NCBI RefSeq assembly: GCF_030295955.1
Contig: NZ_AP027363.1
Span: forward strand, 992,001 to 1,056,000
Direction of reading: 5' to 3'
Source: Thalassotalea agarivorans
GTDB lineage: Bacteria > Pseudomonadota > Gammaproteobacteria > Enterobacterales > Alteromonadaceae
Length of the DNA stretch: 64,000 nt
A program made the position numbers and the translations under genes. Positions 53,381-62,384 of this stretch are shown here, piece after piece (the stretch's first letter is position 1; every line of letters starts with the position of its first letter). The notes under the pieces are model-generated. The model did no database searches and was not told the DNA's origin. It saw only the letters and a list, made by a program, of their open reading frames with translations.

Positions 53381-54970
53381 TTAAATTTGAGATTCAACCG
53401 GTAGTAGCGACATAAAGAAAATCGAAAGGCGATCCCACCAACTGCTGTAGGGTTCTTGATCAAATGTTTTTGAACTGCCGTCGCTATAGGTGCGCGTCCA
53501 TAGTAAATCACCCTTTTCTAAGGTGACTTTAAAGGCGACATGTTTAATCTGGGCATTAAACTGCTGGGTTAAACGACTACCAAGCTGCTCATTGTCTACC
53601 ACAACACCAATCTCGGTGTTTTCTATAACTGAGCGCGGATCTAAATTAAGCGAACCAATAAAGGTAAACTGGTCGTCAATAACAAAGTATTTTGCATGTA
53701 AGCTCGACTTCGACCCTTTTATGCCTTCACGATTTTTACCGCTTTTTTGCCGTTTAAAATCTAATCCTAGTGCCTTAGGATCAAGTTCATAGAGTTGCAC
53801 GCCTGCTTCAATGAGCTCTTCGCGATAGCGAGCGTATCCCACATGTACAATTGGTACATCATTAGACATTAATGAATTAGTTAAAATACTGACTTTAACC
53901 CCTTTTTCTTGCAGCGATTGAAAGAATTCAACACCGCTTTTTCCGGGCACAAAATAGGGAGAAACCACTAGCAAATGATCTTTTGCATTAAGAAAGTAAG
54001 GCCCTAGCTTTGGCGCTAGATGAAAGGCTGTATTTTCTCTGTCTTCACTAATTTTATCAGGTAAATCATAGAGCACTTCTGTGTCGCCCCAGAAGTAATC
54101 TTCTCCTTGCTGATAACTAGCCGACAATAGTTTGCTTTGTTGCAGGCTTTCAATGTACTTATTATCTTTGTTCTCTTGGTAGAAGGTGTCGATATAAGTT
54201 TCTACGCTGGCAAGTTCTTCTTCACTGGTTTGATGTTTTATCAGTGTTTCTACAGGGTAGGCGAGCGGACTATTCCAATAAAGATCAAAAGCTGAAGACA
54301 CCTCGCCCGTAGATGGCTGCGTTACCATCACATCGAGGTCACCAAATGCCAAGTTAGGGTTTGCTCCAAAGTATTCATCGCCAATGTTTCTGCCGCCTAC
54401 AATGGCAAACTGATTGTCGGCGATAAATGCCTTATTGTGTGCTCGTCGAGTAACGCTGCCAAAACGGGTAATGTATTGGCCTGCTCGAGATTTACCGCGA
54501 ATAAAGGGATTAAATATGCGGATTTCAATGTTGTCATGCGCGTTTAAAATAGCCAGCGTTTTATCTCGGCCAGCCATATCCATATCATCAAGTAAAATGC
54601 GTACACGTACGCCACGCTCTGCAGCACGCCAAAACTCAGCGGTGAGTAAGTTGCCAGTTAAATCACTGTGAAATAAATAATATTGAACATCCAATGAATG
54701 TTGTGCAAGTCTCGCTAATGCAGCTCTTGCGACAAACGCATCAATACCTTCTGCAAGCGGTAAGATCCCTGTGCTGCTTTGTGTTTGGTTATCTCTTTTA
54801 CGGCCTTTCTCTGCGCGCTCTTCTAAAACAGAGGTTTGTGTAGGCGATATAGCATAGCTTTCAATTTGTTGATCATTGGATGGAAGTGATGCACACCCCG
54901 TTACCAATAATAAGAGGATGGAGGCTTGCAGTTTTTTGAGCAACGAAATCGTCGCGTTATTGATTACCAT
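53381..54970 (-). CDS. Phospholipase D-family lipoprotein (cardiolipin synthase ClsC-like)
   Basis: 529 aa with a lipoprotein signal (LLLVTGCASL, lipobox VTGC) and two complete HKD motifs: HNKAFIADNQFAIVGGRN in the first half and HAKYFVIDDQFTFIGSLN near residue 427. Paired HKD motifs form one phosphatidyltransferase active site. ClsC-type enzymes make cardiolipin from two phospholipids, but ClsC is not usually a lipoprotein, so a lipid or nucleic acid phosphodiesterase role remains possible. Confidence 0.88.
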   Translation of the reverse strand: MVINNATISLLKKLQASILLLLVTGCASLPSNDQQIESYAISPTQTSVLEERAEKGRKRDNQTQSSTGILPLAEGIDAFVARAALARLAQHSLDVQYYLFHSDLTGNLLTAEFWRAAERGVRVRILLDDMDMAGRDKTLAILNAHDNIEIRIFNPFIRGKSRAGQYITRFGSVTRRAHNKAFIADNQFAIVGGRNIGDEYFGANPNLAFGDLDVMVTQPSTGEVSSAFDLYWNSPLAYPVETLIKHQTSEEELASVETYIDTFYQENKDNKYIESLQQSKLLSASYQQGEDYFWGDTEVLYDLPDKISEDRENTAFHLAPKLGPYFLNAKDHLLVVSPYFVPGKSGVEFFQSLQEKGVKVSILTNSLMSNDVPIVHVGYARYREELIEAGVQLYELDPKALGLDFKRQKSGKNREGIKGSKSSLHAKYFVIDDQFTFIGSLNLDPRSVIENTEIGVVVDNEQLGSRLTQQFNAQIKHVAFKVTLEKGDLLWTRTYSDGSSKTFDQEPYSSWWDRLSIFFMSLLPVESQI

Positions 54971-55002
54971 GAAAATTCAAGCACTCGAGTTAACATAATG
55001 AA

Positions 55003-55740
55003 TTATATAGCTTTCCTCTTTTTTAACTCATTTGTAAGGGCATTATCAAGTATCACTGCCTCTTCTTTTATCATCTTCAGCCGAAACCTAGCGTGCATTA
55101 TTAAACCATTAGCATGTTCTACATACTCTAGTAATATGGGGGACGTTAGCACGTTGGGTTTAACTCTTGTTCTTGCAACGTCATAGGCATTGAGTTCTTC
55201 ACTAAATACTGGGCCCAGTTCCATTAATGCTAATCTGTTTCGATACAAAGCTTCTCTGCCGTTATCACGATAGCGATACTGTATTAAGGTGGCAGTGCGA
55301 GGGGCAGTAAAATCGTAAAAGTGCACCATTTGATTGCGTAAATCATCATTCTTTACTTTATCTAACCCCGATGCTTTCAATGCTTCATAGGCACCTTTGT
55401 TATAACTAAAGACATAGCCAATAAAGCTATCATCGAGCAGTTGAAGCAGTTCTTTTTCGTCAATATCTTCTTTTTTATACAAATGCTTAAGTAGGGTCTG
55501 GTTCGCGTTAAATGCTGGCTCTAATCGATTTCTGATACCTTCAAAATAGCTAATGTCATTACTCAGTGCGGCTTGAATTTGTACCAACATTTTTGTTTCA
55601 AATGCGGCAGATTGTTTGGCTTCTTTATAGTTGGAGACTTCAAGTGCAACAAAGATACCGAGTACCACCACAATGAAATCGAGAAACACGGCAAACCAAT
55701 TTTGCGCTTTTACGTGTTCGGTTATTCTTCTTAAGAGCAT
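55003..55740 (-). CDS. DUF6090-like membrane-anchored protein
   Basis: 245 aa. One N-terminal transmembrane segment (about residues 14-36, NWFAVFLDFIVVVLGIFVAL) precedes a soluble helical domain. Such proteins beginning MLLRRITEHVKAQNWFAV are common in Alteromonadales and Xanthomonadales with no known function. It lies 32 bases from the phospholipase start on the same strand. Confidence 0.78.
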   Translation of the reverse strand: MLLRRITEHVKAQNWFAVFLDFIVVVLGIFVALEVSNYKEAKQSAAFETKMLVQIQAALSNDISYFEGIRNRLEPAFNANQTLLKHLYKKEDIDEKELLQLLDDSFIGYVFSYNKGAYEALKASGLDKVKNDDLRNQMVHFYDFTAPRTATLIQYRYRDNGREALYRNRLALMELGPVFSEELNAYDVARTRVKPNVLTSPILLEYVEHANGLIMHARFRLKMIKEEAVILDNALTNELKKRKAI

Positions 55741-55829
55741 GTTCTTGATTATAAAACGTGGCTGAATGTTAAAGATAACTATAGGAAACTATTACGTTTC
55801 TGCAATTAACGCGAAACGCTAATCGTATT

Positions 55830-55973
55830 CTATGCACACGCTTTCTGGCGGCGGTTACTTGCGCAGCGTTTAGAACAATACTTGACCTGGGCCCAATCCC
55901 GAGCCCACTTTTTTCGCCAAGTAAATGGCCGTAAGCAAACAACGCAGACTTTACTTTCCTTAGGCTTGTTCAT
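55830..55973 (-). CDS. DUF2256 small Cys-rich protein
   Basis: A 47-aa gene. Its product has the DUF2256 signature: C10-x2-C13, then PFTWRKKW (16-23), and a second pair C33 and C37 in YCSKRC, a treble-clef/zinc-finger-like layout. It begins eight bases after the stop of the DASH cryptochrome on the same strand, so it is cotranscribed. Function unknown; the family is frequently found with cryptochrome/photolyase-type genes. Confidence 0.88.
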   Translation of the reverse strand: MNKPKESKVCVVCLRPFTWRKKWARDWAQVKYCSKRCASNRRQKACA

Positions 55974-55980
55974 GGCAATG

Positions 55981-57402
55981 CTATGCTATTGGCCAATCAG
56001 CGGCATCGATAGAATCAAGCGCTGCCTGTTCATATTGTCCCTGCCATTTATTGATAAAAGCGTTATCAGGATCAAATATGCGTGTTTGCTTAGCAATATC
56101 AAAATGCCTACCACCGCGCGGATCAACGCCAACGCCTGCGATATATTGCCAATTCCCCCAATTACTTGCGGTGTCGTAGTCAATCAGCATTTCTTGAAAG
56201 TAGGCGGCGCCATAACGCCAATCAATACCAAGTTCGTTAACAAGACAGCTGGCGACAATTTGCCTACCTCTATTGGACATAAAGCCTGTCGTGTTGAGCT
56301 GATGCATACAGGCATTGACCAGTGGATAGGGCGTGTTTCCTGCGCACCATTTTTTGAAGCGCTCTGGGAAATAACTAGTCAAGGGCCCTTTTTTTGATAA
56401 GCCTTTAAAACGAAATAACTGGCTTTTAATATTGATGGCAAGCCACTGGAAATATTCGCGCCACAGTAATTCAAAATATATCCAATAGGTAGATTCATTT
56501 TCACCATAACAGGCTTCATAGTTTTTCAACCGTTGATAGATATCAGATGCTGCGACATTGCCCATACTTAAATAGGGGCTAAACAGTGTTGAGCTATCTT
56601 TGCCTTGCAGGGCGTTGCGTGTTTCTTTATAGGTTGACGCTGATTTAGATTCAAAATAGCGGCAAATGTGCACGTTTGCGGCGGTTTCACCCCCTTGTAA
56701 GTCACAACTGCCGTTGTGCTCTAAAAGCTCCGCACCTTGGATATTAAATGGTTGGCTAATGTCGAATCCTCGCGAACTTGGAAAAAAGTTAAGCAAGCAT
56801 TGTTGCCACAATGCGCTTGGTGTAATCGTTTCAATAGTATGAGGTAATGAAACGCTATCAATCGCAGATAATGGGCTCGCTATTGGGAAAATACGTGGCT
56901 CAATGGCCTGCTTTTCGATGATGCGTCTAAATTTGCTAAAGCTTGGTGGCGACGCAAAAGGCAGTGCTTGTGCCTGTTCAAGTTGCTCTGGTGAAAATAA
57001 GGTATAGCTATGTGACTGTTCAATTGTCGTGCTATTTAACAGATGGGCTACTTTCGCCACGGCTTCCTGCTCATACAAACCGATTTGATGAGCGACATAG
57101 AGTGAATCGATGTGCATAGCGTTGCAAAGCGAGGCGATAACTTGTTCAGCAGGTCCCTCTATTATATGCAATTGATGCCCTTGCAATGCCAAGTTTTGCT
57201 GTAAATCGATGAGTGATTCAATCAGTAGGCGCAGGCGGTGAATACCAAGATAGCGCTGATTAAAATTGCGTTTATCAATCCACCTAGGATCGAATACATA
57301 CACAAAACTCGCTTGCTCGCATTGCTCTGCTAGTGTGTGAAGCAATGGATTGTGTTGCACGCGCAAATCGTTGGTAAACCAATACAAACCTTTGTGGGAC
57401 AT
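55981..57402 (-). CDS. DASH-family cryptochrome
   Basis: 473 aa. It starts [17 protein letters not shown] (antenna domain). The FAD domain has [36 protein letters not shown] and [23 protein letters not shown], and the DASH-specific [19 protein letters not shown]. Cry-DASH proteins bind FAD and a folate or similar antenna and repair CPDs in single-stranded DNA or act in light responses. It forms an operon with the DUF2256 gene and is separate from phrB at 49.5 kb. Confidence 0.94.
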   Translation of the reverse strand: MSHKGLYWFTNDLRVQHNPLLHTLAEQCEQASFVYVFDPRWIDKRNFNQRYLGIHRLRLLIESLIDLQQNLALQGHQLHIIEGPAEQVIASLCNAMHIDSLYVAHQIGLYEQEAVAKVAHLLNSTTIEQSHSYTLFSPEQLEQAQALPFASPPSFSKFRRIIEKQAIEPRIFPIASPLSAIDSVSLPHTIETITPSALWQQCLLNFFPSSRGFDISQPFNIQGAELLEHNGSCDLQGGETAANVHICRYFESKSASTYKETRNALQGKDSSTLFSPYLSMGNVAASDIYQRLKNYEACYGENESTYWIYFELLWREYFQWLAINIKSQLFRFKGLSKKGPLTSYFPERFKKWCAGNTPYPLVNACMHQLNTTGFMSNRGRQIVASCLVNELGIDWRYGAAYFQEMLIDYDTASNWGNWQYIAGVGVDPRGGRHFDIAKQTRIFDPDNAFINKWQGQYEQAALDSIDAADWPIA

Positions 57403-57627
57403 GAAAGCTCCTAATGAAAAGGTAATATTGTTCTTACGATCTAGTGCCTGAGCTAGTTCACTTTAAAGCTTATCTAGCAGTCACAATTGAAATAGGCAAA
57501 AAATGTGAATGCTCTTGCTCTTCAGCAATCTCTAATTTTTATTTACAAATCGATAAAACTATTCTAGTTGAAGTTTTGCTGGTTGTTTTTTAACCTCTCT
57601 TCGATTTTTTTAAACAACTTAAAGCCA

Positions 57628-58143
57628 ATGAACAGTCTAAAACATTTGATTGCTTTTGCTCTCATGATAGCCTTTTTGTCCGCTTGCCAATCTACTCAAA
57701 GTGGTAAGTACAGGTTACACAAAAGTGCGAAGCCCTCTGAAAATCCGAGTGAACATTATGTGCAAGTGGAGCACACCCCTACTAAGGTACTCAATCTGGA
57801 AGGTTATGAGATAACATCAGAGGAAGTGGATTCTATAGTTGCTTGGCGCTGTAAAGATTTTTATGAAGGTGGCGACACAGTTTTTGAAATTGGTTTTATC
57901 AAAAATTTTGAAATGGATACTGTTGGATACATTTTGTTGAGTGGTGAAACAGTGGCCAGCGCAGCGATTTATCAAAGGCATGGGATAAAACATCGCTGGG
58001 ATTGGGGAGATGATAAACTAAACTACGCAGTTGTTTTGTCCCACAATGGTAAGGGTTTTTATTACGATTTTTCTACTGCCGATGAAAAAGGAATGAAAAG
58101 CAGCGCTGATGAGATATTTAAATGTTCCCAAATCAGCTTATGA
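57628..58143 (+). CDS. Hypothetical lipoprotein
   Basis: The start was chosen at the ATG at 57628 (MNSLKHLIAFALMIAFLSAC) because it gives a proper lipoprotein signal with lipobox LSAC; an upstream ATG at 57568 would add a non-signal extension. The 171-aa product is not recognised. It is followed by a GC-rich hairpin terminator that is part of the ssrA-derived repeat. Confidence 0.78.
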   Translation: MNSLKHLIAFALMIAFLSACQSTQSGKYRLHKSAKPSENPSEHYVQVEHTPTKVLNLEGYEITSEEVDSIVAWRCKDFYEGGDTVFEIGFIKNFEMDTVGYILLSGETVASAAIYQRHGIKHRWDWGDDKLNYAVVLSHNGKGFYYDFSTADEKGMKSSADEIFKCSQISL

Positions 58144-58153
58144 TGGATATTGT

Positions 58154-58204
58154 AAAAAAGGCGCTAAATAGCGCCTTTTTATTTTGGATTTGGTGGAGCG
58201 GGGG
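58154..58204. repeat. Left copy of the ssrA 3'-end direct repeat (att site of a small island)
   Basis: 51 bp identical except for one base to 61336-61386, which is the terminator and last bases of ssrA. It includes the hairpin AAAAAAGGCGC/GCGCCTTTTT, which now serves the upstream lipoprotein gene, and TTTGGTGGAGCGGGGG, the reverse complement of the tmRNA 3' acceptor end. Confidence 0.9.
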
Positions 58205-58424
58205 ACATCTGAATTGATACTTTAACCTTTTGTTAATTAGGGTTTTTATTTTTCGTAATATTTGGTGGTACTACCTTTGGTACTTCAACTTCAAAACGTT
58301 GATAAAAAAACTCGTGCCTTAGATGTACCTGCCTAAAAATTAAATTGTAACTAAATTGTACGTTTTGATTGTTCTAGTCATTTGGAGTAATTTGTAATCA
58401 CAATAAGGTAATCATTTTTTCAGA

Positions 58425-59270
58425 ATGGCATTAGAAGATCATATACTTTTTGGCAACTACAAGAATACCGGCGAGAGCAAACAAGTCGAAGATGTAGCTA
58501 ACGGTGAAAAATGTGAATGCTACTGTTTTTCCTGCGGTATGCCGCTGAGCGCACAACAAGGTACTAAAAATGTTTGGCATTTTAAACATGCAACGTATAA
58601 ACCTGAATATGGTGCGAAAAAGGAGTGTATGTATTCTTTTGATGTTTCAGTATTGGCAATGGCCAAACAAATCATTTTGGAAAGCGAGTACTTAAAAACT
58701 CCCAACCAAATAATGTATACCCCAAGCGGCAAAGAGACAGTAGTAGCAGACAGAGGAAAGTTGGTTTTCGATTCTGTTGAAGTAAATGCTAAGTATCATA
58801 ATCGTAATGTCGATGCGCTTATTCAAAGCTATGGAAAGGAAATAGCCGTCATATTTAAATGTCGGCATCGCGATAATTTATTAGCTGATTCAATATTACA
58901 GAATGGTGGTAGTGCTGTGCTAACCATCTCTCTTGAAGACGCTCGATATTGGCTAGATAAAGGAAACAACAAGGGGTTTAAGGAAACTTTAAGAGAACAC
59001 ATAATCGATGATTACTGGGAAAAGGATTGGGCCATGCACCCTCGTAGGTTTAATTACGAACAAGAAAATGGAATTAAGTTAACTTACAAACCAACTACTA
59101 GTAATTCTGCTATAAAATTAGGAAGTAATAGCGATTTAAATCAGATGCCAAGGGCCTCGTTTTTTGCGTGTACATCATGCGAAATAGAGTGGCTAGGTAG
59201 GGCTTTTTGTAGTTGGTGTAAATCAAAGGAGTATGTGAAGCCAATACCTCATTTAGGGTTTACTAAATAG
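58425..59270 (+). CDS. CoiA-like/zinc-ribbon putative nuclease-like protein
   Basis: 281 aa. The N-terminus carries CECYCFSCGMPLSAQQ and VWHFKHATY, the Cys and His/Trp pattern of the CoiA-like N-terminal domain (competence-related or nuclease-associated). The central part DALIQSYGKEIAVIFKCRHR fits a restriction-endonuclease-like core loosely (D...E-x-K-like). The C-terminus has two CxxC pairs (CTSCEIEWLGRAFCSWC), a zinc ribbon. Possibly defence or DNA processing; unverified. Confidence 0.7.
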   Translation: MALEDHILFGNYKNTGESKQVEDVANGEKCECYCFSCGMPLSAQQGTKNVWHFKHATYKPEYGAKKECMYSFDVSVLAMAKQIILESEYLKTPNQIMYTPSGKETVVADRGKLVFDSVEVNAKYHNRNVDALIQSYGKEIAVIFKCRHRDNLLADSILQNGGSAVLTISLEDARYWLDKGNNKGFKETLREHIIDDYWEKDWAMHPRRFNYEQENGIKLTYKPTTSNSAIKLGSNSDLNQMPRASFFACTSCEIEWLGRAFCSWCKSKEYVKPIPHLGFTK

Positions 59271-59390
59271 TTTTGTTGTATAAGTCTGAACTTGATTGGT
59301 CGGTTGTTAATAATAGGTCTAAATCACACAATAAAGTTAATCGCATATTTGTTAAAGAGCCTATGACCACTGTGTGCCATTAGCTACCCG

Positions 59391-59675
59391 TTAGCACTCG
59401 CGTTGAGCCTCTTGTATATCTTGGGCCGTGATATGATTGCCCCAAGGATTTGAATCAATGCCTTTAGTTTGTATATTTTTAACCGCCGCCTGATAGATAA
59501 CTGAAGTATAACGATTAAAGATATTTGGAAATATTTGTCCTGGGCTAGCCTTCCTAGTTAAGAACTCATTGTCCTGGGTTACAAAGCACTTAACCATCTT
59601 CCCTTCGTGCTCAACCTTGAAAAGCGCTCCGGTTCCTTTGTTAAATTGTAAGTCTTGTATTTTGCTCATGTTCAT
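59391..59675 (-). CDS. Hypothetical protein in the ssrA island
   Basis: 94 aa, not recognised. No signal, no membrane segment, one compact domain at most. The start may be 59675 or 59669. The gene lies convergent to the CoiA-like gene. Confidence 0.5.
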   Translation of the reverse strand: MNMSKIQDLQFNKGTGALFKVEHEGKMVKCFVTQDNEFLTRKASPGQIFPNIFNRYTSVIYQAAVKNIQTKGIDSNPWGNHITAQDIQEAQREC

Positions 59676-59794
59676 AGAAATTTAGCAGTTTATTATGTAG
59701 ACGGCTTAGTAATTCCCGTTTGGGGGAAATCTGTACTTTCATGTTGCATACGTAACTACCGTTCGTAAATTAATATAATAGATTCGATGTAATT

Positions 59795-60643
59795 TTAACT
59801 GTTTTCTTGAACATATGTATCAGCGTGATTTATAAAGTCTTCATTTCCCCATGAGGCCGTGTATTTTTGAGAGAAATCTTGGTAACAACTTACTGCTTTT
59901 TGTGTTTCAAGCTTAAACTCAGAAACATAACAAACTTGGAAGTCTAAACCAGCAAATAGGCGATAAGATTCCACATATTCCTGATAAAAAGAATTCATCC
60001 TTTCATATCCATGATGTATACCCTGATATCTTAAATAAGCCATCACTATCTTTTCATCTTTCTTGTTTGCGTTATAGACAGATAAATACAATGCATCACC
60101 TTCGTTTTTTCTGCCTATAAATGCGAGCGAATTTGCGTATTGAGCGCCAGAAACATAGAGTGTGGGATGCTGAATATGTTGTTCTTCATCAAAGTATTTC
60201 TCGAAGATTTTTATCGATTCTTCATATTGGTAAATTGCCTCTAAGACACCTGCTAACAATAAAGGCATGCCGTTATAGTTAATCTGCTCTGAATCTTCCA
60301 TTTTTTCATATAAAAATATTGCATGATTTACGTCATTTTTTACTTCTATAACCGCTTTTTTTTCTAGATCTGTAAAATGCCCCATCTTTTGATCTAATTC
60401 ATACAACCTAATTTGAGAGCCTATCTTGTTGGCTTTAATTGCCATTTCCCTCGGGTGCAATTTAGATTGTTTGCTAATGTATGAATAAGCGGCTTCTATT
60501 CCTTTTGTTGAATATGTTTTTTGGAATTTTTGAAGAATTTTCGCTATAGCTTGTTTGTCTAACTTTTCTGTATTTTTGTCACCGCACGCTAACAAGACAA
60601 AAGTCATTAAAATTATCAATGTTGTTTTTATTACTTGTGCCAT
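59795..60643 (-). CDS. Hypothetical lipoprotein with TPR-like helices
   Basis: The start was set at 60643 (MAQVIKTTLIILMTFVLLAC), preceded by GGGAAAG; an upstream ATG at 60676 adds 11 residues before the signal. Lipobox LLAC. The roughly 260-residue mature part is helical with TPR-like pairs (around YEESIKIFEKYF and QYANSLAFIGRKNEGDALYL). Function unknown. It belongs to the island at ssrA. Confidence 0.75.
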   Translation of the reverse strand: MAQVIKTTLIILMTFVLLACGDKNTEKLDKQAIAKILQKFQKTYSTKGIEAAYSYISKQSKLHPREMAIKANKIGSQIRLYELDQKMGHFTDLEKKAVIEVKNDVNHAIFLYEKMEDSEQINYNGMPLLLAGVLEAIYQYEESIKIFEKYFDEEQHIQHPTLYVSGAQYANSLAFIGRKNEGDALYLSVYNANKKDEKIVMAYLRYQGIHHGYERMNSFYQEYVESYRLFAGLDFQVCYVSEFKLETQKAVSCYQDFSQKYTASWGNEDFINHADTYVQENS

Positions 60644-61120
60644 TTGCACTTTCCCTATTATTGTCTTTGGTTCCATTCGGCGCCGTTAGGATAATGGTAT
60701 CCAACAGGCTCAATAGTTGGTGCATTGCTTCTTTCACCATCCAATTTTTCAACGCAATATGCTACATCATATAATCTAAAAAAACTCAAAAATTATAGGG
60801 TTACTGATCCTCAAACCATCTGGTAGAAGCAGATACTTAAATCCAAAATTTCCTAACCTTGTATCTAAAATAGCTTATTTTAAAGAGTATCAACCTAAGG
60901 GTATTCTTTATCACACAACGAGCCGTCCAACATAACCAATTCCCCATTGAGGGTTGCCGATAGTGTTTTTTGATGATCACGCATAAGTTCTTCATGGACG
61001 AAGAACAAGGTGAAATAGGACAGGGATGTGCTATTGAGACGGTGCGTCGACATCATTAAAAAACAATAACGGGGTCGTCAAACCGAGTTGGGGCGTGGGG
61101 GTACGTCCTAGGGGGGGCAC

Positions 61121-61160
61121 GCAACACCCCTGGACTATTACTCCTTTAGGAGTGATAAAT
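61121..61160 (+). repeat. Imperfect direct repeat, copy 1, near ssrA
   Basis: About 40 bp, similar to 61269-61309. Shared blocks are ACCCCTG, TATT, GCTC/ACTC and TTTAGGAGT. Position next to an ssrA att site suggests integrase arm sites left from an island. Confidence 0.6.
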
Positions 61161-61268
61161 ACATTCTAAGCAAAGCAAAAGTAGATTCCGTGTCAGGCAC
61201 GCAATGACGTTTATTGGTTCTTGCAGAGTAGAATTCTAGGGAATTAGGTGGCAACCCTTGCGTGTCAA

Positions 61269-61309
61269 GCAATACCCCTGAATTATTGCTCATTTAGGAG
61301 TAATACAAT
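61269..61309 (+). repeat. Imperfect direct repeat, copy 2, near ssrA
   Basis: Second copy of the repeat, 27 bases from the right ssrA-end repeat. Each copy contains a small inverted repeat, clearest as ACTCC/GGAGT in copy 1. Confidence 0.6.
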
Positions 61310-61335
61310 CTTTGAGTATGAGAAATATTCCAAAC

Positions 61336-61386
61336 AAAAAAGGCGCTAAAAAGCGCCTTTTTATTTTGGATTTGGTGGAGCGGGGG
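61336..61386. repeat. Right copy of the ssrA 3'-end direct repeat
   Basis: Covers the hairpin terminator of ssrA (GGCGC/GCGCC with T-run on the minus strand) and the first 14 bases of the tmRNA 3' end. One mismatch against 58154-58204. Confidence 0.9.
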
Positions 61387-61724
61387 GGAGTTGAACCCCC
61401 GTCCGAAAAACCTACATCCTCGGTCCTACATGCTTAGTCGCTCTATTGTTTAACCAGTCAGTCGCCGAGCGACAGGCTACTTTCTGGTGAGTCTGATACT
61501 GTTTCGCGGTTCATCCTCAGACAAGATTCCCTCGCTAACCTTTATAATATGACCATCAACACCGCAAGTCTAAAGGTAAAACTTTGCGGGGATGGCTAGC
61601 ATTAAGCTGCTAGTGCGAACGTTTCGTCGTTTGCAACTATAAGTTTGCGGCTTTTTACCAGGCCAACCGCCCCTGGGCATGCACCTTGGGTTTCGTGAAT
61701 CCCGTCGAATCCTGAATCCGCCCC
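61373..61724 (-). ncRNA. ssrA: tmRNA (ssrA)
   Basis: 352 nt on the minus strand. The 5' end begins GGGGCGGATT and the 3' end reads CTCCACCA, forming the tRNA-Ala-like domain. The tag reading frame (61634-61602, minus) encodes ANDETFALAA and stop, preceded by the resume codon region. tmRNA rescues ribosomes stalled on broken mRNA together with SmpB, whose gene lies 58 bases upstream on the same strand. ANDENYALAA is the usual gamma-proteobacterial tag; here NY is TF. Confidence 0.96.
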
Positions 61725-61782
61725 AAAGTAGATCGCATTTTACTGCGCTTTAATTGTTAAGACAATGAAAGTTAAAGCAAGT

Positions 61783-62265
61783 TTACCTTACTTTATGTTT
61801 CATTATACGCGCTTTATCGATATTCCACTCTCTATCTTTAATATCAGCGCGTTTATCATGTGCCTTCTTACCTTTACCAAGATAAAACTCTAATTTTACC
61901 CAGCAGGCTTTCCAGTACATGGCAGTTGCTATCAGTGAATAGCCATCACGCTCAACCGCGCCCACTAAACGATCAAGTTCTCTGCGATTAAGTAGCAGTT
62001 TTCTTGAGCGCACAGGGTCGCATACTACATGAGAGGATGCAGCATTAAGCGGTAAAATTTCACTACCCACTAGGTAAGCTTCACCATCTTTAATGTGTAC
62101 ATAACAATCAGAGATATTCACTTTACCACTGCGAATACTTTTGATTTCCCACCCTTGAAGGCTCATACCAGCTTCAAATTTATCGGATAGGGCGTAGTTA
62201 TGTCGCGCTTTTTTGTTCAGCGCTATGGTGTTGCTATTTGACTGTTTGGATTTTTTCTTTGCCAT
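61783..62265 (-). CDS. smpB: SsrA-binding protein SmpB
   Basis: 160 aa from the ATG at 62265 (MAKKKSK); an ATG four codons earlier is also possible. The body has [40 protein letters not shown] and a basic C-terminal tail with [16 protein letters not shown]. SmpB binds tmRNA and is essential for trans-translation. It sits directly upstream of ssrA on the same strand. Confidence 0.96.
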   Translation of the reverse strand: MAKKKSKQSNSNTIALNKKARHNYALSDKFEAGMSLQGWEIKSIRSGKVNISDCYVHIKDGEAYLVGSEILPLNAASSHVVCDPVRSRKLLLNRRELDRLVGAVERDGYSLIATAMYWKACWVKLEFYLGKGKKAHDKRADIKDREWNIDKARIMKHKVR

Positions 62266-62384
62266 AACGGGCGTCATTATACGTATTGCTCGACGTATTT
62301 AAAGTACAATTCAAATTTTATCTTTGTTTCAGCTTTGATATTATTGCCAAGATTAAAACAATATAGCAGTGTTTGCGGGGTTAA

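Larger units (their letters stand above)
60677..61335. other. Gene-free right part of the ssrA island
   Basis: About 660 bases with no convincing reading frame on either strand. This is where an integrase gene would be expected next to ssrA, so it is probably decayed or deleted sequence. It contains a pair of similar repeats listed separately. Confidence 0.6.
58154..61386. mobile_element. Small degraded genomic island at the 3' end of ssrA
   Basis: Bounded by the 51-bp direct repeats of the ssrA 3' end (58154-58204 and 61336-61386), a well-known attachment site for tyrosine-integrase islands. Content is one CoiA-like gene, one 94-aa gene, one lipoprotein gene and about 660 bases without genes next to ssrA. 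There is no integrase gene, so the island appears decayed or a cassette left by deletion. Confidence 0.8.

Noticed and set aside
53381-54970. Cardiolipin synthase as a firm call for the HKD lipoprotein
   Set aside because: Two HKD motifs fit, but a lipoprotein anchor is not usual for ClsC, so only a phospholipase D-family call is made.
58205-58424. Possible integrase fragment just inside the left ssrA-end repeat
   Set aside because: Short pieces such as WYFNFK with a frameshift look a little like the N-terminus of a P4-type integrase, but fewer than 30 residues can be read and no motif is decisive.
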